DNA of 48,316 nt from an uncultured Clostridia bacterium (GCA_947625555.1 CANQOT010000012.1:1-48316), one strand, 5' to 3'; shown: positions 23,943 to 32,953, numbered from the stretch's first letter. The notes: a model not told the origin generated them from the letters alone. Translations and numbers: made by a program.

Positions 23943-23962
23943 GTGGTTGACAGTGGTCAACT
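23943..23962 (+). promoter_or_regulatory. 10-bp direct repeat over the mraZ -35 box, candidate MraZ site
   Basis: GTGGTTGACA (23943-23952) and GTGGTCAACT (23953-23962) are tandem 10-base repeats that include the -35 TTGACA. The same bases form an inverted repeat GTTGAC-4-GTCAAC (23946-23961). MraZ represses its own cluster by binding closely spaced direct repeats near its promoter, so this is a natural candidate; binding is inferred. Confidence 0.5.
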
Positions 23963-23975
23963 TTTATGTTATACT
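23947..23975 (+). promoter_or_regulatory. SigmaA-type promoter of the dcw cluster
   Basis: TTGACA (23947-23952), 17-base spacer, TATACT (23970-23975), about 40 bases before the mraZ ATG. Confidence 0.87.
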
Positions 23976-24014
23976 CATGTCATCAAGGGAAACGAACACG
24001 AAGGTGGACGGAAA

Positions 24015-24440
24015 ATGAAGCTTTTGAGCGGACAAGTCAGCCACACGCTCGACGCAAAAAACAGGATCCGCATTCCGGCGAAATACAAGAACGCATTCGA
24101 AGGGGAAGCGCTCTTCTTCGTGTCGTATGCCGATAAGTGCATTTTCGTCCTCCCCGAGTCCGCGCTCCAAGCAAGGCTCGAACGTTTCTCCTCGATCACG
24201 ACTTCCGAGCCCGAAAAGCTCGCTGCAAAGCGCAGGATCCTGAGTCAGATCGAAGAGGTCGAAGAGGACTCGCAGGGCAGGACGGTCCTTTCGCAGACGC
24301 TCCGCACGAGAGCGGGCATCACGAAGGACGTCGTCACCGTCGGTATGGGAGATTTCATCGAGATCTGGGCGAAAGAGAAGTTCCTCGCCGACGAAGAAGA
24401 GATGCCCATCGCCGAGGCCTACGAGATCCTCGGGTTCTAA
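24015..24440 (+). CDS. mraZ: Transcriptional regulator MraZ (141 aa)
   Basis: First gene of the dcw cluster; a DNA-binding ring protein that represses the cluster. Two SpoVT/AbrB-like halves are visible, each with the DxKGR-type core: DAKNRIRIPAKY (about 13-24) and DSQGRTVLSQTLR (about 83-95). Length is standard. AAGGTGG precedes the ATG at 24015. rsmH begins two bases after the stop, the normal pairing. Confidence 0.95.
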   Translation: MKLLSGQVSHTLDAKNRIRIPAKYKNAFEGEALFFVSYADKCIFVLPESALQARLERFSSITTSEPEKLAAKRRILSQIEEVEEDSQGRTVLSQTLRTRAGITKDVVTVGMGDFIEIWAKEKFLADEEEMPIAEAYEILGF

Positions 24441-24442
24441 TT

Positions 24443-25369
24443 ATGGCCTATCATCTTCCCGTCCTTCTTTCCGAAGTCCTCGAAGGACTCGCGGTCAAAG
24501 AAAACGGCGTCTATTTCGACGGAACGGTAGGCGGTGCGGGGCACTCCGAGGCCATCCTTCAAAAGGATCCGACGGTGCGCCTCATCGGAACGGATAAGGA
24601 CGGCGACGCGATCGCCGAAGCAACGAGAAGGCTCGCACCCTTTGAGGGGAGATTTTCTCTCCACAGAACAGATTACAAGAACTTTGCCGAAGTCCTCGAA
24701 GAAGAGGGGATCGAGGCGCTCGACGGATTTTTGCTCGATTTCGGCGTATCGTCCCATCAGATCGATGACGAAAACAGGGGCTTTGCCTACCGCAAGAAGG
24801 ATGCGCCCCTCGATATGCGGATGGACCAAAGAAACGCCCTCACCGCAGAAACCATCGTAAACACCTACTCCGAAGAAGGGTTGCGCCGCATCTTCCGCGA
24901 GTATGGGGAAGAGGCGTTTTCCTCCTCGATCGCACGGGGCATCGTGCGGGCGAGGGAACATGAAAAGATCACAACGACGGGGCAGCTCGAAGCCCTCGTC
25001 GAAGAGGGGATCCCCCCGAAGTTCCGCTCGGCGGCATGCGCAAGGAAGGTATTCCAAGCCATCCGCATCGAAGTGAACGGCGAACTCGAAGGTCTCAAAG
25101 AGTGCGTCGTCGGCCTCATCAGAAGGCTCAAAAAGGGCGGAAGAGCATGTATCCTCACCTTCCATTCGTTGGAAGACAGGATCGTCAAACAGGCAATGCG
25201 CGATCTTTCGACGGCGTGCACTTGCCCCAAGAGCTTCCCCGTCTGCGTATGCGGGAAGAGAGAGGAAATCAAGCTCCTCACCAAAAAGCCGCTCACGGCC
25301 ACGGAAGAGGAGATATCCCAAAATCCGCGCAGCAAGAGCGCGAAACTTCGGATCGCCGAGAGACTTTGA
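24443..25369 (+). CDS. rsmH: 16S rRNA (cytosine-1402-N4)-methyltransferase RsmH (308 aa)
   Basis: SAM-dependent methylation of C1402 in the decoding centre. The N-terminus MAYHLPVLLSEVLEGL is the family signature and fixes the start; the SAM motif DGTVGGAGHS is at 26-35. CTCPKSFPVCVCG near residue 255-270 and the C-terminal NPRSKSAKLRIAE are also typical. Translation is probably coupled to mraZ. Confidence 0.97.
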   Translation: MAYHLPVLLSEVLEGLAVKENGVYFDGTVGGAGHSEAILQKDPTVRLIGTDKDGDAIAEATRRLAPFEGRFSLHRTDYKNFAEVLEEEGIEALDGFLLDFGVSSHQIDDENRGFAYRKKDAPLDMRMDQRNALTAETIVNTYSEEGLRRIFREYGEEAFSSSIARGIVRAREHEKITTTGQLEALVEEGIPPKFRSAACARKVFQAIRIEVNGELEGLKECVVGLIRRLKKGGRACILTFHSLEDRIVKQAMRDLSTACTCPKSFPVCVCGKREEIKLLTKKPLTATEEEISQNPRSKSAKLRIAERL

Positions 25370-25416
25370 AGCATGAAGGGGCGATGCCGCGAATACGATA
25401 ATAAGGAGAAACTGTC

Positions 25417-26118
25417 ATGGCGGACGCTATCATAGAGAAACAGGCCGAATACGTTGCCGAACAAGAAGAGCACCAGAAACGCATTGCCGAGAACTACCAA
25501 AGACTGCTTGACGGCGCATCTCCTACCCGGGAGGAGCGCGTAGAAGAGCGCCCCGCTCCCGTATCCCCCGTCATCGGGCCCGCCAAGGCCGAGGCGCCCG
25601 CGCCTGCCTATGCGCCCATGGCAGACAATGCCGCGCGCATCCGCGACTATAACGCATACCGCGTTCCCGCAGGCCGCCGCACGCTGTTCGACGATGTCCC
25701 CGCGACTTCGGAGGAACTCGTGATGAGCGTTCCCGCCGCCGCTGCCGCACCCGCCGCAACGGCTGTTGCGGAGGAGTCCGAGGACGCCCTTCCCACCCCC
25801 ACGACGATGGCGATGCTCAACCGCGTCGAAGAGGCGGAGGAAAGGGACGAGATCCCCACGGTCGGGTTCTTCGCCGCACTGTCGACGAAGCTCAAAGTGG
25901 CGCTTACCGTCGTCGCCGCGGCCATCCTTGTAGCGGTCGCGATCATCTTCATCAATACGAGCGTGCTCAACTCGATGGATGTCCGCATCAGCCGGGAGCG
26001 CACGTCTCTCCAACAGCTGCAAGAGGAGTACCGCGAAGTCCAACAGCGCATCGAGGATGCGACGGACCCCGAAAACATCGCCCAATGGGCAGAGCAGAAC
26101 GGAATGGTCAAAGACTGA
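25417..26118 (+). CDS. FtsL-like cell division protein with a long cytoplasmic arm (233 aa)
   Basis: By position (between rsmH and the FtsI-type PBP) and topology this is the FtsL equivalent: one transmembrane segment (about 159-179) followed by a short coiled coil (about 186-216) and an external C-terminus (IAQWAEQNGMV). The unusual part is the ~158-residue N-terminal region, acidic at both ends and rich in Ala/Pro in the middle, where ordinary FtsL has a few dozen residues. AAGGAG precedes the ATG at 25417. Sequence similarity to FtsL is too low to be a proof; the call rests on synteny and layout. Confidence 0.7.
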   Translation: MADAIIEKQAEYVAEQEEHQKRIAENYQRLLDGASPTREERVEERPAPVSPVIGPAKAEAPAPAYAPMADNAARIRDYNAYRVPAGRRTLFDDVPATSEELVMSVPAAAAAPAATAVAEESEDALPTPTTMAMLNRVEEAEERDEIPTVGFFAALSTKLKVALTVVAAAILVAVAIIFINTSVLNSMDVRISRERTSLQQLQEEYREVQQRIEDATDPENIAQWAEQNGMVKD

Positions 26119-26136
26119 CGTTCGGAGGTCAACTTC

Positions 26137-27885
26137 ATAAAAAAGAAAGATTTTTCGCTTTCTGTCTTACAAAAGAGGTTATTTGCCGTGATTGCGGCGA
26201 TAGCCTTTCTTTTTTGTATTTTTCTCGGCAGATTCTTCTATATTCAGGTGATCTGGGAGGACGAACTACACTACCTTGCCCTCGATCAGTGGACGCGCGA
26301 GATCCCCGTCAACGCGGGGAGAGGGCAGATCGTGGACAGGAACGGGGAACTCCTTGCGGGGAACCGCCCGCAGTTCAGCGTTTACGCGCGCGCAAGCGCC
26401 GTAGATGACGCCGAGGGGAGCGCCCACGCGCTCGCCGACGCCCTACATAGCTCGTACGAGGAAATCTACCGAAAACTGACGGACAAGTCGAAGTCGGAGA
26501 TCGTCATCGTGCGCAGGGCGGAAAAGGAGCTCGTCGAGACCATCGAAAAGACGGAGATGAAGGGGGTCTATTATGCCCGCAACGATGCACGCGTCTATCC
26601 GCACGGTGCGCTCGCCTCGCAGGTCATCGGATTCACTGCATACGACCGCTCGGGGACGACGGGCATCGAGGGATATTATAACGCCTATCTCGCGGGGGAA
26701 AACGGGGAGATCTTGTATGATACCGATCTCGTCGGGGTGGACCTCAAAGGCGCGACGGCGGCCTATCTTCCCGCCACGGACGGGCTCAACGTGAAGCTCA
26801 CCCTCGACTATCGCATCCAGACCGTTGCGGAGGAGGTGATGGGGCGGGCGCTCGAAGAGCACGACGCGCTTGCGGCGCGCGCCGTCGTCCTCGATCCGAA
26901 CGATTTCTCCGTGCTCGCCATGGTGAATCTCCCTTCCTACGATCTGAACGAGATCCCCCGCGACGACATGGACGCCCTCAACGCGCTCTCGCGCAACTGC
27001 CTCGTCTCCGATGTGTACGAGCCCGGTTCCACCTTTAAGATCGTGACAGCGGCGGCCGATATCGAGGAATATCTGCGCGGAAATGCAAAGGCGTTTTCGC
27101 CGCAGCACATCTTTTCGAGCGCGCGCACCCGCACGGTGGACGGCACGACCATCCGCTGTTGGAGCGACCATAAGAACGGAAAACATTCCAACGAGACGCT
27201 CGCCGAGGCCCTCAATAACAGTTGCAACCCCTGTTTTGTGGACATTGCGCTCTCCCTCGGCAAGGAGACCTTCTACGACTACCTCGCCGCCTTCCGCTTC
27301 GGTCGGGCGACGGGCGTGGACTTTTCGGGCGAGTCTATCGGCATGCTCCTTCCCGAGAGCACCCTGCGCGATTGCGACTTCGCCCGCATCGGCTTCGGGC
27401 AGTCCATCGCCGTGACCCCGCTCCAACTCGCCTGCGCGGCGGCCTCCGCCGTCAACGGCGGCTATTACTATACGCCCCGTCTCGTCTCCGAACTCTATTC
27501 GGACGACGGCTCGGTGCGGGAGAAGGTGCGCTCTTCCCTCGTGGGGAGGACGGTGAGCGAGAAGGCCTCCGCTATGCTCTCGGAAATGCTCGAAGGGGTG
27601 GTGCGAGACGGCAGCGGCAAACACGCATACATAGAGGGATACCGCGTTGCGGGAAAGACGGGCACCGCGCAAAAGTACGAAAACGGCGTCATCGCGCAGG
27701 GGAAGTACGTCTCCTCGTTCGTGGGATATTTCCCCGCGAATGCGCCGCGCTATTTAGCGCTCGTCATCGTGGACGAACCGCAGGGGACATACTACGGTTC
27801 CACGGTCGCGGCGCCCTGTGCAAAAGAGATCTTCGAAGGGATCATCGACGTTATGAACATTCCGCCTGTGGAGGGTAGCGTATGA
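26137..27885 (+). CDS. ftsI: Class B penicillin-binding protein FtsI/PBP2-like, apparent AUA start (582 aa)
   Basis: Septal transpeptidase partnered by FtsW. The transpeptidase triad is S298-T-F-K301, S362-C-N364 and K507-T-G509; an N-terminal anchor covers about residues 19-38. The only canonical start in frame (GTG, 26188) lies inside the anchor and has no ribosome site. Seventeen codons further up, an ATA at 26137 sits eight bases after GGAGG (26124-26128), and the extra residues (KKKDFSLSVLQKRLF) are what a cytoplasmic lead-in should look like. I therefore place the start at ATA. A sequencing error (ATG read as ATA) is the main alternative. No PASTA domain, so not SpoVD/PBP2x type with PASTA. 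It overlaps murE by four bases. Confidence 0.85.
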   Translation: MKKKDFSLSVLQKRLFAVIAAIAFLFCIFLGRFFYIQVIWEDELHYLALDQWTREIPVNAGRGQIVDRNGELLAGNRPQFSVYARASAVDDAEGSAHALADALHSSYEEIYRKLTDKSKSEIVIVRRAEKELVETIEKTEMKGVYYARNDARVYPHGALASQVIGFTAYDRSGTTGIEGYYNAYLAGENGEILYDTDLVGVDLKGATAAYLPATDGLNVKLTLDYRIQTVAEEVMGRALEEHDALAARAVVLDPNDFSVLAMVNLPSYDLNEIPRDDMDALNALSRNCLVSDVYEPGSTFKIVTAAADIEEYLRGNAKAFSPQHIFSSARTRTVDGTTIRCWSDHKNGKHSNETLAEALNNSCNPCFVDIALSLGKETFYDYLAAFRFGRATGVDFSGESIGMLLPESTLRDCDFARIGFGQSIAVTPLQLACAAASAVNGGYYYTPRLVSELYSDDGSVREKVRSSLVGRTVSEKASAMLSEMLEGVVRDGSGKHAYIEGYRVAGKTGTAQKYENGVIAQGKYVSSFVGYFPANAPRYLALVIVDEPQGTYYGSTVAAPCAKEIFEGIIDVMNIPPVEGSV

Positions 27886-29312
27886 AGCTTTCCGATCTCG
27901 CAAAAGAAGTCAACGGCGTCCTCGTCGGAGGGGATGCCGAGATCAAATCGCTGTGTATCGACAGCCGCGTGGCGGGGGAAGGGGATCTCTTCTTCTGCTA
28001 CCGTGGTACATCTTCCGATTCCCATGCCTTTGCGGCCGAGGCGGAAGCGCGGGGGGCAGCAGCCGCCGTCTGCGAACGGAAGCTCGGGCTCACCATCCCG
28101 CAGATCGTCGTGGGGGACGGAAGGGAGGCGATGGCGCGCCTCTCCGCCGCCTTCTACGGCCATCCCGAAAGGAAGCTCAAAGTCGTGGGCATCACGGGCA
28201 CCAACGGCAAGACGACGACGGCGAATATGCTCTACCGCATCCTGCTCGCCGCGGGGAGAAGGGCGGGCCTCATCGGTACGCTGGGCGCGCGCTATGGCGC
28301 GACCGTCGTCCCGCCTGCCCTCACGACGCCCGACCCCGTCGCCCTCTTTTCTCTCCTCGCGGATATGGCGAAGGCCGGAACGGAGATCGTCGTCATGGAG
28401 GTCTCCGCCCATGCGCTCGCGCTCAAAAAGACGGAGCCCATCGTGTTCGAGCTTGCCATCTTCACCAACTTCACGCAGGACCACCTCGATTTCTTCGGGG
28501 ATATGGAGCGCTACGGCGCGGCAAAAAAGCGTCTCTTCATGCCCGAACGGTGCAGGCAGGCCGTTCTCAACAGCGACGACGCCTTCTCCCGCGGGCTCGA
28601 AGGACCGGTCGCGGCGACGACGTACGGCTTGGAGACCCCCGCCGACTGCTTTGCCCTCGTCGAGAGCGAGACCATCCGCGGTTTCCGCCTCCTGCTCAAT
28701 TTGGAGGACGAGCTCGTGGAGGCCGAACTGCCCATGGCGGGCAGACACAATGTGTACAACGCGCTCGCTGCGGCCACGGCCGCGCGGCTGCTCGGCGCTT
28801 CCCCCGAACAGATCGCGAGCGGACTTTCGCGGACGGCGGTGGAGGGGAGGCTGGAACGGGTGGGGAGCCATTCGGGCGGGGAGATCTTCGTCGATTTTGC
28901 CCATACGCCCGACGGTCTCGAAAAGTCGCTTGCGGCCCTCAGGCCGCATTGCGGGAACCGCCTCATCCTGCTCTTCGGGTGCGGCGGCAACCGCGACAGG
29001 GGCAAGCGCCCCAAGATGGGGAAGATCGCGGCGGAGCTGGCCGATTTTTCCGTCATCACCTCGGATAATCCCCGCTACGAGGATCCGGCCGCGATCATGG
29101 CGGAGATCGCCGTGGGCTTCGACGGCGTTTCGGACGACTATGTGGAGATCGAGGAGCGGGAGGAGGCGACGAAGTATGCGATCTCCATGCTGCAAAAGGG
29201 GGACGTTTTGCTCATCGCAGGCAAGGGCGGCGAACATGAACAGGAGATCATGGGCGTCAAATACTCCTATAACGATAAAGACGTTGTAAGATCGGTCTTG
29301 GAGAAGCTCTGA
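27882..29312 (+). CDS. murE: UDP-MurNAc-tripeptide synthetase MurE, meso-DAP type (476 aa)
   Basis: Cytoplasmic ATP-dependent ligase adding the third amino acid to UDP-MurNAc-L-Ala-D-Glu. The P-loop GTNGKTTT is at 106-113. DNPR at 395-398 followed by YEDP is the signature of enzymes that add meso-diaminopimelate rather than lysine. ATG overlaps the PBP stop. The stop shares one base with the mraY start, so there is no room for murF, which normally follows. Confidence 0.96.
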   Translation: MKLSDLAKEVNGVLVGGDAEIKSLCIDSRVAGEGDLFFCYRGTSSDSHAFAAEAEARGAAAAVCERKLGLTIPQIVVGDGREAMARLSAAFYGHPERKLKVVGITGTNGKTTTANMLYRILLAAGRRAGLIGTLGARYGATVVPPALTTPDPVALFSLLADMAKAGTEIVVMEVSAHALALKKTEPIVFELAIFTNFTQDHLDFFGDMERYGAAKKRLFMPERCRQAVLNSDDAFSRGLEGPVAATTYGLETPADCFALVESETIRGFRLLLNLEDELVEAELPMAGRHNVYNALAAATAARLLGASPEQIASGLSRTAVEGRLERVGSHSGGEIFVDFAHTPDGLEKSLAALRPHCGNRLILLFGCGGNRDRGKRPKMGKIAAELADFSVITSDNPRYEDPAAIMAEIAVGFDGVSDDYVEIEEREEATKYAISMLQKGDVLLIAGKGGEHEQEIMGVKYSYNDKDVVRSVLEKL

Positions 29313-30259
29313 TGCGCGGCCCTCTCATATGTCTGTTGCTCTCGTTTACGCTCTCCGCCGCGCTGTGCGCGGCGGCGATCCCGCTTTTGAGGAAGCTCCG
29401 CGCCGGGCAGAACATCCTCTCCTATGTGAAGGAACACAGGGATAAAGGGGGAACGCCCACGATGGGCGGGCTCGCCTTTATCCTCGCCGCCGTCCTCGCC
29501 GCCCTCCTTTTGTGCGGCTTTGGGGACAAGCCCTTCCGCGTCGCCCTCGCCGTGGGGCTCGGCTACCTTCTCGTCGGCTTTCTCGACGACATGCTCAAAA
29601 TGCGCAGGCACGACAATTTGGGCCTGCGGCCCTATCAAAAGACGCTCTTCCAACTCGCGGTGGCGATCATCGCGAGCATCTATTGCTGTCTCGAAGGGCT
29701 CACCGTCCTCACCCTTCCCTATACGAAGATCTCCTTCGATATCGGCTGGGGGATGCTCCCGCTCGGCGTGTTCGTATTTGTCGCGACCGTCAATTCCGTC
29801 AATCTCACCGACGGCCTCGACGGGCTCGCGGGGTCGGTCTGCGCCTTCTTCTTTCTGACGCTGGGCATTCTCATCCTCCTGCAAGGCGGAACGGCCTCGT
29901 CGTCCCTTTGTTTTTGCCTCGTCGGCGCGCTCGCGGGATATCTCATCTTCAACACTTCGCGCGCAAGCGTCTTTATGGGGGATACGGGTTCGCTCTCCCT
30001 CGGCGGCTTCGCGGCGAGCATCGCGCTCTTTTCGGGCAACGCGCTCATCATTCCCATTGCGGGAGCGGCTTTCGTACTTTCAAGCATAACTGTCATTCTT
30101 CAAGTAATATATTATAAAAAAACGGGCAAACGGATCTTCCGCATGGCGCCGATCCATCACCACTTTCAACAGAAGGGGTATTCGGAGGCGAAGATCACCT
30201 ACACCTACGCCATCCTTACGGCCGTGCTCGGCGCGACGCTGCTACTTCCGTTTGCCTGA
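29312..30259 (+). CDS. mraY: Phospho-MurNAc-pentapeptide transferase MraY (315 aa)
   Basis: Integral membrane enzyme making lipid I. About ten hydrophobic segments; catalytic elements are FLDDMLK near residue 90, NLTDGLDGLAG near 165, MGDTGSL near 222 and HHHFQ near 286. It overlaps murE by one base. A small hairpin (CCCGC/GCGGG, 30263-30279) lies between its stop and the murD ribosome site. Confidence 0.96.
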   Translation: MRGPLICLLLSFTLSAALCAAAIPLLRKLRAGQNILSYVKEHRDKGGTPTMGGLAFILAAVLAALLLCGFGDKPFRVALAVGLGYLLVGFLDDMLKMRRHDNLGLRPYQKTLFQLAVAIIASIYCCLEGLTVLTLPYTKISFDIGWGMLPLGVFVFVATVNSVNLTDGLDGLAGSVCAFFFLTLGILILLQGGTASSSLCFCLVGALAGYLIFNTSRASVFMGDTGSLSLGGFAASIALFSGNALIIPIAGAAFVLSSITVILQVIYYKKTGKRIFRMAPIHHHFQQKGYSEAKITYTYAILTAVLGATLLLPFA

Positions 30260-30294
30260 TTTCCCGCCAAAAGAGCGGGAGAAGGAGTTGAAGA

Positions 30295-31710
30295 ATGTTA
30301 TTTGAACGGCAGATCTTTCTTGTTGCGGGGCTCTCCCGCTCGGGCGTCGCGGCAGCGGAATATCTCGTGTCCAAGGGGGCACAGGTCTATCTCTACGACG
30401 ATGTGGACGACGAAAACGTCCGCGCGGCCGAGACCAAACTTTCCGAACTCGGCTGTATCGCCGTCCCCAAGAGCGATCTCGAGGAAAAGAGCGAGCGGTG
30501 CGACGTGCTCGTTTTGAGCCCCGGGATCCCCGTGGACCACCCGCTTCCCGTCTCCTTCCGCCGTGCGGGGAAGCGCATCATCGGCGAGGCGGAGTTGGGC
30601 GCGCTCGCCCTCGCCTGTCCGTGCATCGCGGTGACGGGGACCAACGGCAAGACGACGACGGTCACCATGCTCGAAGGCATCTTCAAGGCCGCGGGCAAAA
30701 ATGCGCTCGCCTGCGGGAATGTCGGGCGGCCGCTCACGGCTTGCCTTTCCGAACTCGGCGCCGACGGCGTCGCCATCGCGGAGATCTCCTCTTTCCAGCT
30801 CGAAACGCTCTATTCTCTCCGGCCGCACGTCGCCGTCGTCCTCAACATCACCGAGGACCATCTCAACCGCCATTATACGCTCGAAAACTACATCTATCTC
30901 AAATCCCGCATTCTCAAAAACAGCGCCGAGAGCGAATATGCCGTTCTCAATTACGACGATCCGACCGTCCGCGGCTTTGCCGAAAAGACCAAGGCAAAGG
31001 TCATCTGGTTCTCCCTGAAAGAGCGCGTTGCGGGGGGATATATCGCCGACGGCTCCTTCTGCTATCAGGGGGAGCGGGTGTGTTCGGAGGACGATCTCGC
31101 CGTAGACGGCAACCATAACCGCATGAACGCGCTCGCCGCCGTCTGCGCAGCCAAACTCTTCGGGATCCCCAACGGAGCGATCGCGGCGGGGCTGAAAAAC
31201 TTCCGCGGCGTCCGCCACCGTTTGCAGAACGTGGGGGAATTGGGCGGCGTGACCTTCATCGACGATTCCAAGGCGACCAACGTCGATTCCGCCGTACAGG
31301 CGATTTCCAGCGTGAAGGGGGAGAGCGTCATCCTTCTCGGCGGCAAGGATAAGGGCTATTCCTATGAACCGCTCTTCGATGCCATCAAGAGCTCGGGCGT
31401 CGTGCATGCCGTCATCTATGGCGAGAATGCCTTCCGCATTCTGAACGCCGCCTTGAAGAGGGGCTTTACCGCCGTCACCCTCTGCCGCCCCTTCGATATG
31501 GCGGTGCGCGTCGCCTATCTTACGGCAAGACGCGGGCAGAACGTCCTTTTGTCTCCCGCCTCGGCGAGCTTCGATGCCTTCAAGAGCTACGAAGAGCGCG
31601 GGGAGCGGTTCGTCGAAATGCTCGAACTTTTGCGCCGCGAGAGCTTGGGGCCCGTAAGGGAAGAGCCCGAAAAGATAGAGGGCGGAGATGAGGCGGAAGA
31701 GCTCGAATAG
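30295..31710 (+). CDS. murD: UDP-MurNAc-L-alanine:D-glutamate ligase MurD (471 aa)
   Basis: Mur ligase adding D-glutamate; the D-glutamate source murI is about 6 kb upstream. N-terminal VAGLSRSGVAAAEYL is the uridine-binding Rossmann part, the P-loop GTNGKTTT starts at 115, and FIDDSKATN near residue 320 is the conserved C-terminal element. GAAGGAG precedes the ATG. The last 23 bases overlap ftsW; the C-terminal ~15 residues (EEPEKIEGGDEAEELE) extend past the usual end. Confidence 0.95.
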   Translation: MLFERQIFLVAGLSRSGVAAAEYLVSKGAQVYLYDDVDDENVRAAETKLSELGCIAVPKSDLEEKSERCDVLVLSPGIPVDHPLPVSFRRAGKRIIGEAELGALALACPCIAVTGTNGKTTTVTMLEGIFKAAGKNALACGNVGRPLTACLSELGADGVAIAEISSFQLETLYSLRPHVAVVLNITEDHLNRHYTLENYIYLKSRILKNSAESEYAVLNYDDPTVRGFAEKTKAKVIWFSLKERVAGGYIADGSFCYQGERVCSEDDLAVDGNHNRMNALAAVCAAKLFGIPNGAIAAGLKNFRGVRHRLQNVGELGGVTFIDDSKATNVDSAVQAISSVKGESVILLGGKDKGYSYEPLFDAIKSSGVVHAVIYGENAFRILNAALKRGFTAVTLCRPFDMAVRVAYLTARRGQNVLLSPASASFDAFKSYEERGERFVEMLELLRRESLGPVREEPEKIEGGDEAEELE

Positions 31711-32890
31711 CGGGGCGGAGGCCGCCGCGACGGGCATTTGGCCGCCGGCGGCAAAGCCCGCAGAGCGTTTCCGGGAAGGCGGAAAGGGGGATCTTCTCTT
31801 TCTCGGCGCCGTCGTGCTCCTCGCGGCCTTCGGCCTCGTCGCGGTGTATTCCGCGAGCAGTTATAATGCCGAAGTACAGTACGGCGACGCCATGTTCTTC
31901 TTCAAAAAACAGCTCGTCGGCTTCGTGCTCGGCCTTGCCGCCATGGCCGCGATCGCCTTCTTCGATTACAGGAAACTGCAAAAGTTCGGCCTGCCCGCCC
32001 TCATCCTCTCCCTCGTGCTTCTCGCTCTCGTCTTTGTGCCGGGCGTGGGGAAGTCCAACTACGGCGCGACGCGGTGGATCGGCTTCGGGAGTTTCACCAT
32101 CCAGCCGTCGGAGATCGCCAAATACGGCTTTATCCTGTTTACGGCGGGATATTTCGCCAAGGACCCCGCGCGGCTGCGCACCTTCAAGGGCATTTTGCCC
32201 GTGCTCGGGGCGGGGCTCTCCATCTGCGTCCTCATCATGCTCGAACCCAACATGTCGGTCACGATGTGCGTGGGAGCCATCATGGTGGGCATGCTCTTTC
32301 TCGGCGGCATCACGAAGAAAACGCTCGCCTTCCTCTGCATTCCCGTCATATTTTTGGTGCCCGCGCTCATCATCGCCGAGCCTTACAGGCTCAAACGGCT
32401 CTCGGCGTTCATGGATCCGTGGGCGTCGCCGCAGGAGGAGGGGTATCAACTCATCCAATCGCTCTATGCCCTCGGCAACGGGAACTTCTTCGGGACGGGG
32501 CTCTTCCGTTCCCGCCAGAAGTACCGCTTTTTGCCCTTTTCGGAGAGCGACTTCATTCTCTCCGTCATCGCGGAGGAGACGGGCTTTATCGGGGTCCTCG
32601 CGCTCTTTTTCGTCATCGGGTTCATCGTGTACAGGGGCATGAAGATCGCCAACGCCTGCGAGAATTTCTACGGCTATATGCTCGCCGCGGGCATCACGCT
32701 CGCCTTCGCCGTGCAGTCCTGCCTCAACGCCCTCGTCGTGAGCGGTTGTATCCCGCCGACGGGATTGCCGCTCCCGCTCATCTCGGCGGGGAATACTTCC
32801 CTCGTCGTGACGATGGCGGGGATGGGGCTCGTCTATGCCGTTTCGAGACACAACGGCAAGAGAAAATTCATAGGATATACTACGAAATAA
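31688..32890 (+). CDS. ftsW: Peptidoglycan glycosyltransferase FtsW (400 aa)
   Basis: SEDS-family lipid II polymerase of the septum. After a ~35-residue cytoplasmic N-terminus come about ten transmembrane segments. Family motifs: ARRWIGFG-like GATRWIGFGSFTIQPSE (about 125-142), the catalytic-loop aspartate region after MDPWASPQEEGYQLIQS, SESDFI and PLPLISAGNTS near the end. The ATG lies inside murD with GAGGGCGGAG upstream. Its pairing with the PBP at 26137 is expected. No murG follows. Confidence 0.95.
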   Translation: MRRKSSNSGAEAAATGIWPPAAKPAERFREGGKGDLLFLGAVVLLAAFGLVAVYSASSYNAEVQYGDAMFFFKKQLVGFVLGLAAMAAIAFFDYRKLQKFGLPALILSLVLLALVFVPGVGKSNYGATRWIGFGSFTIQPSEIAKYGFILFTAGYFAKDPARLRTFKGILPVLGAGLSICVLIMLEPNMSVTMCVGAIMVGMLFLGGITKKTLAFLCIPVIFLVPALIIAEPYRLKRLSAFMDPWASPQEEGYQLIQSLYALGNGNFFGTGLFRSRQKYRFLPFSESDFILSVIAEETGFIGVLALFFVIGFIVYRGMKIANACENFYGYMLAAGITLAFAVQSCLNALVVSGCIPPTGLPLPLISAGNTSLVVTMAGMGLVYAVSRHNGKRKFIGYTTK

Positions 32891-32896
32891 AAGAAT

Positions 32897-32926
32897 ACGG
32901 AAGCCCGCCTTCTCGGGTTTTTCCGT
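32897..32926 (+). terminator. Terminator-like hairpin between ftsW and murA
   Basis: ACGGAA...TTCCGT (outer stem) encloses CCCG/CGGG with a T-run (32918-32922) inside the 3' arm. Readthrough or attenuation into murA is possible; no promoter is obvious before murA. Confidence 0.5.
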
Positions 32927-32953
32927 GTTTTCCGAAACACACGAGGAGAGACT

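Noticed and set aside
25373-25435. Twenty-codon ORF between rsmH and the FtsL-like gene
   Set aside because: It runs through the ribosome site and start of the next gene and has no own ribosome site or recognisable content.
26188-27885. GTG at 26188 as start of the FtsI-type PBP
   Set aside because: It is inside the membrane anchor, has no ribosome site, and would remove the positively charged lead; the ATA at 26137 has an ideal ribosome site.
30298-31737. Long open frame on the minus strand opposite murD (479 codons), and similar ones opposite rsmH, murE, ftsZ and purB
   Set aside because: They mirror conserved genes in GC-rich DNA, encode Arg/His/Asp-rich low-quality protein without motifs, and lack ribosome sites.
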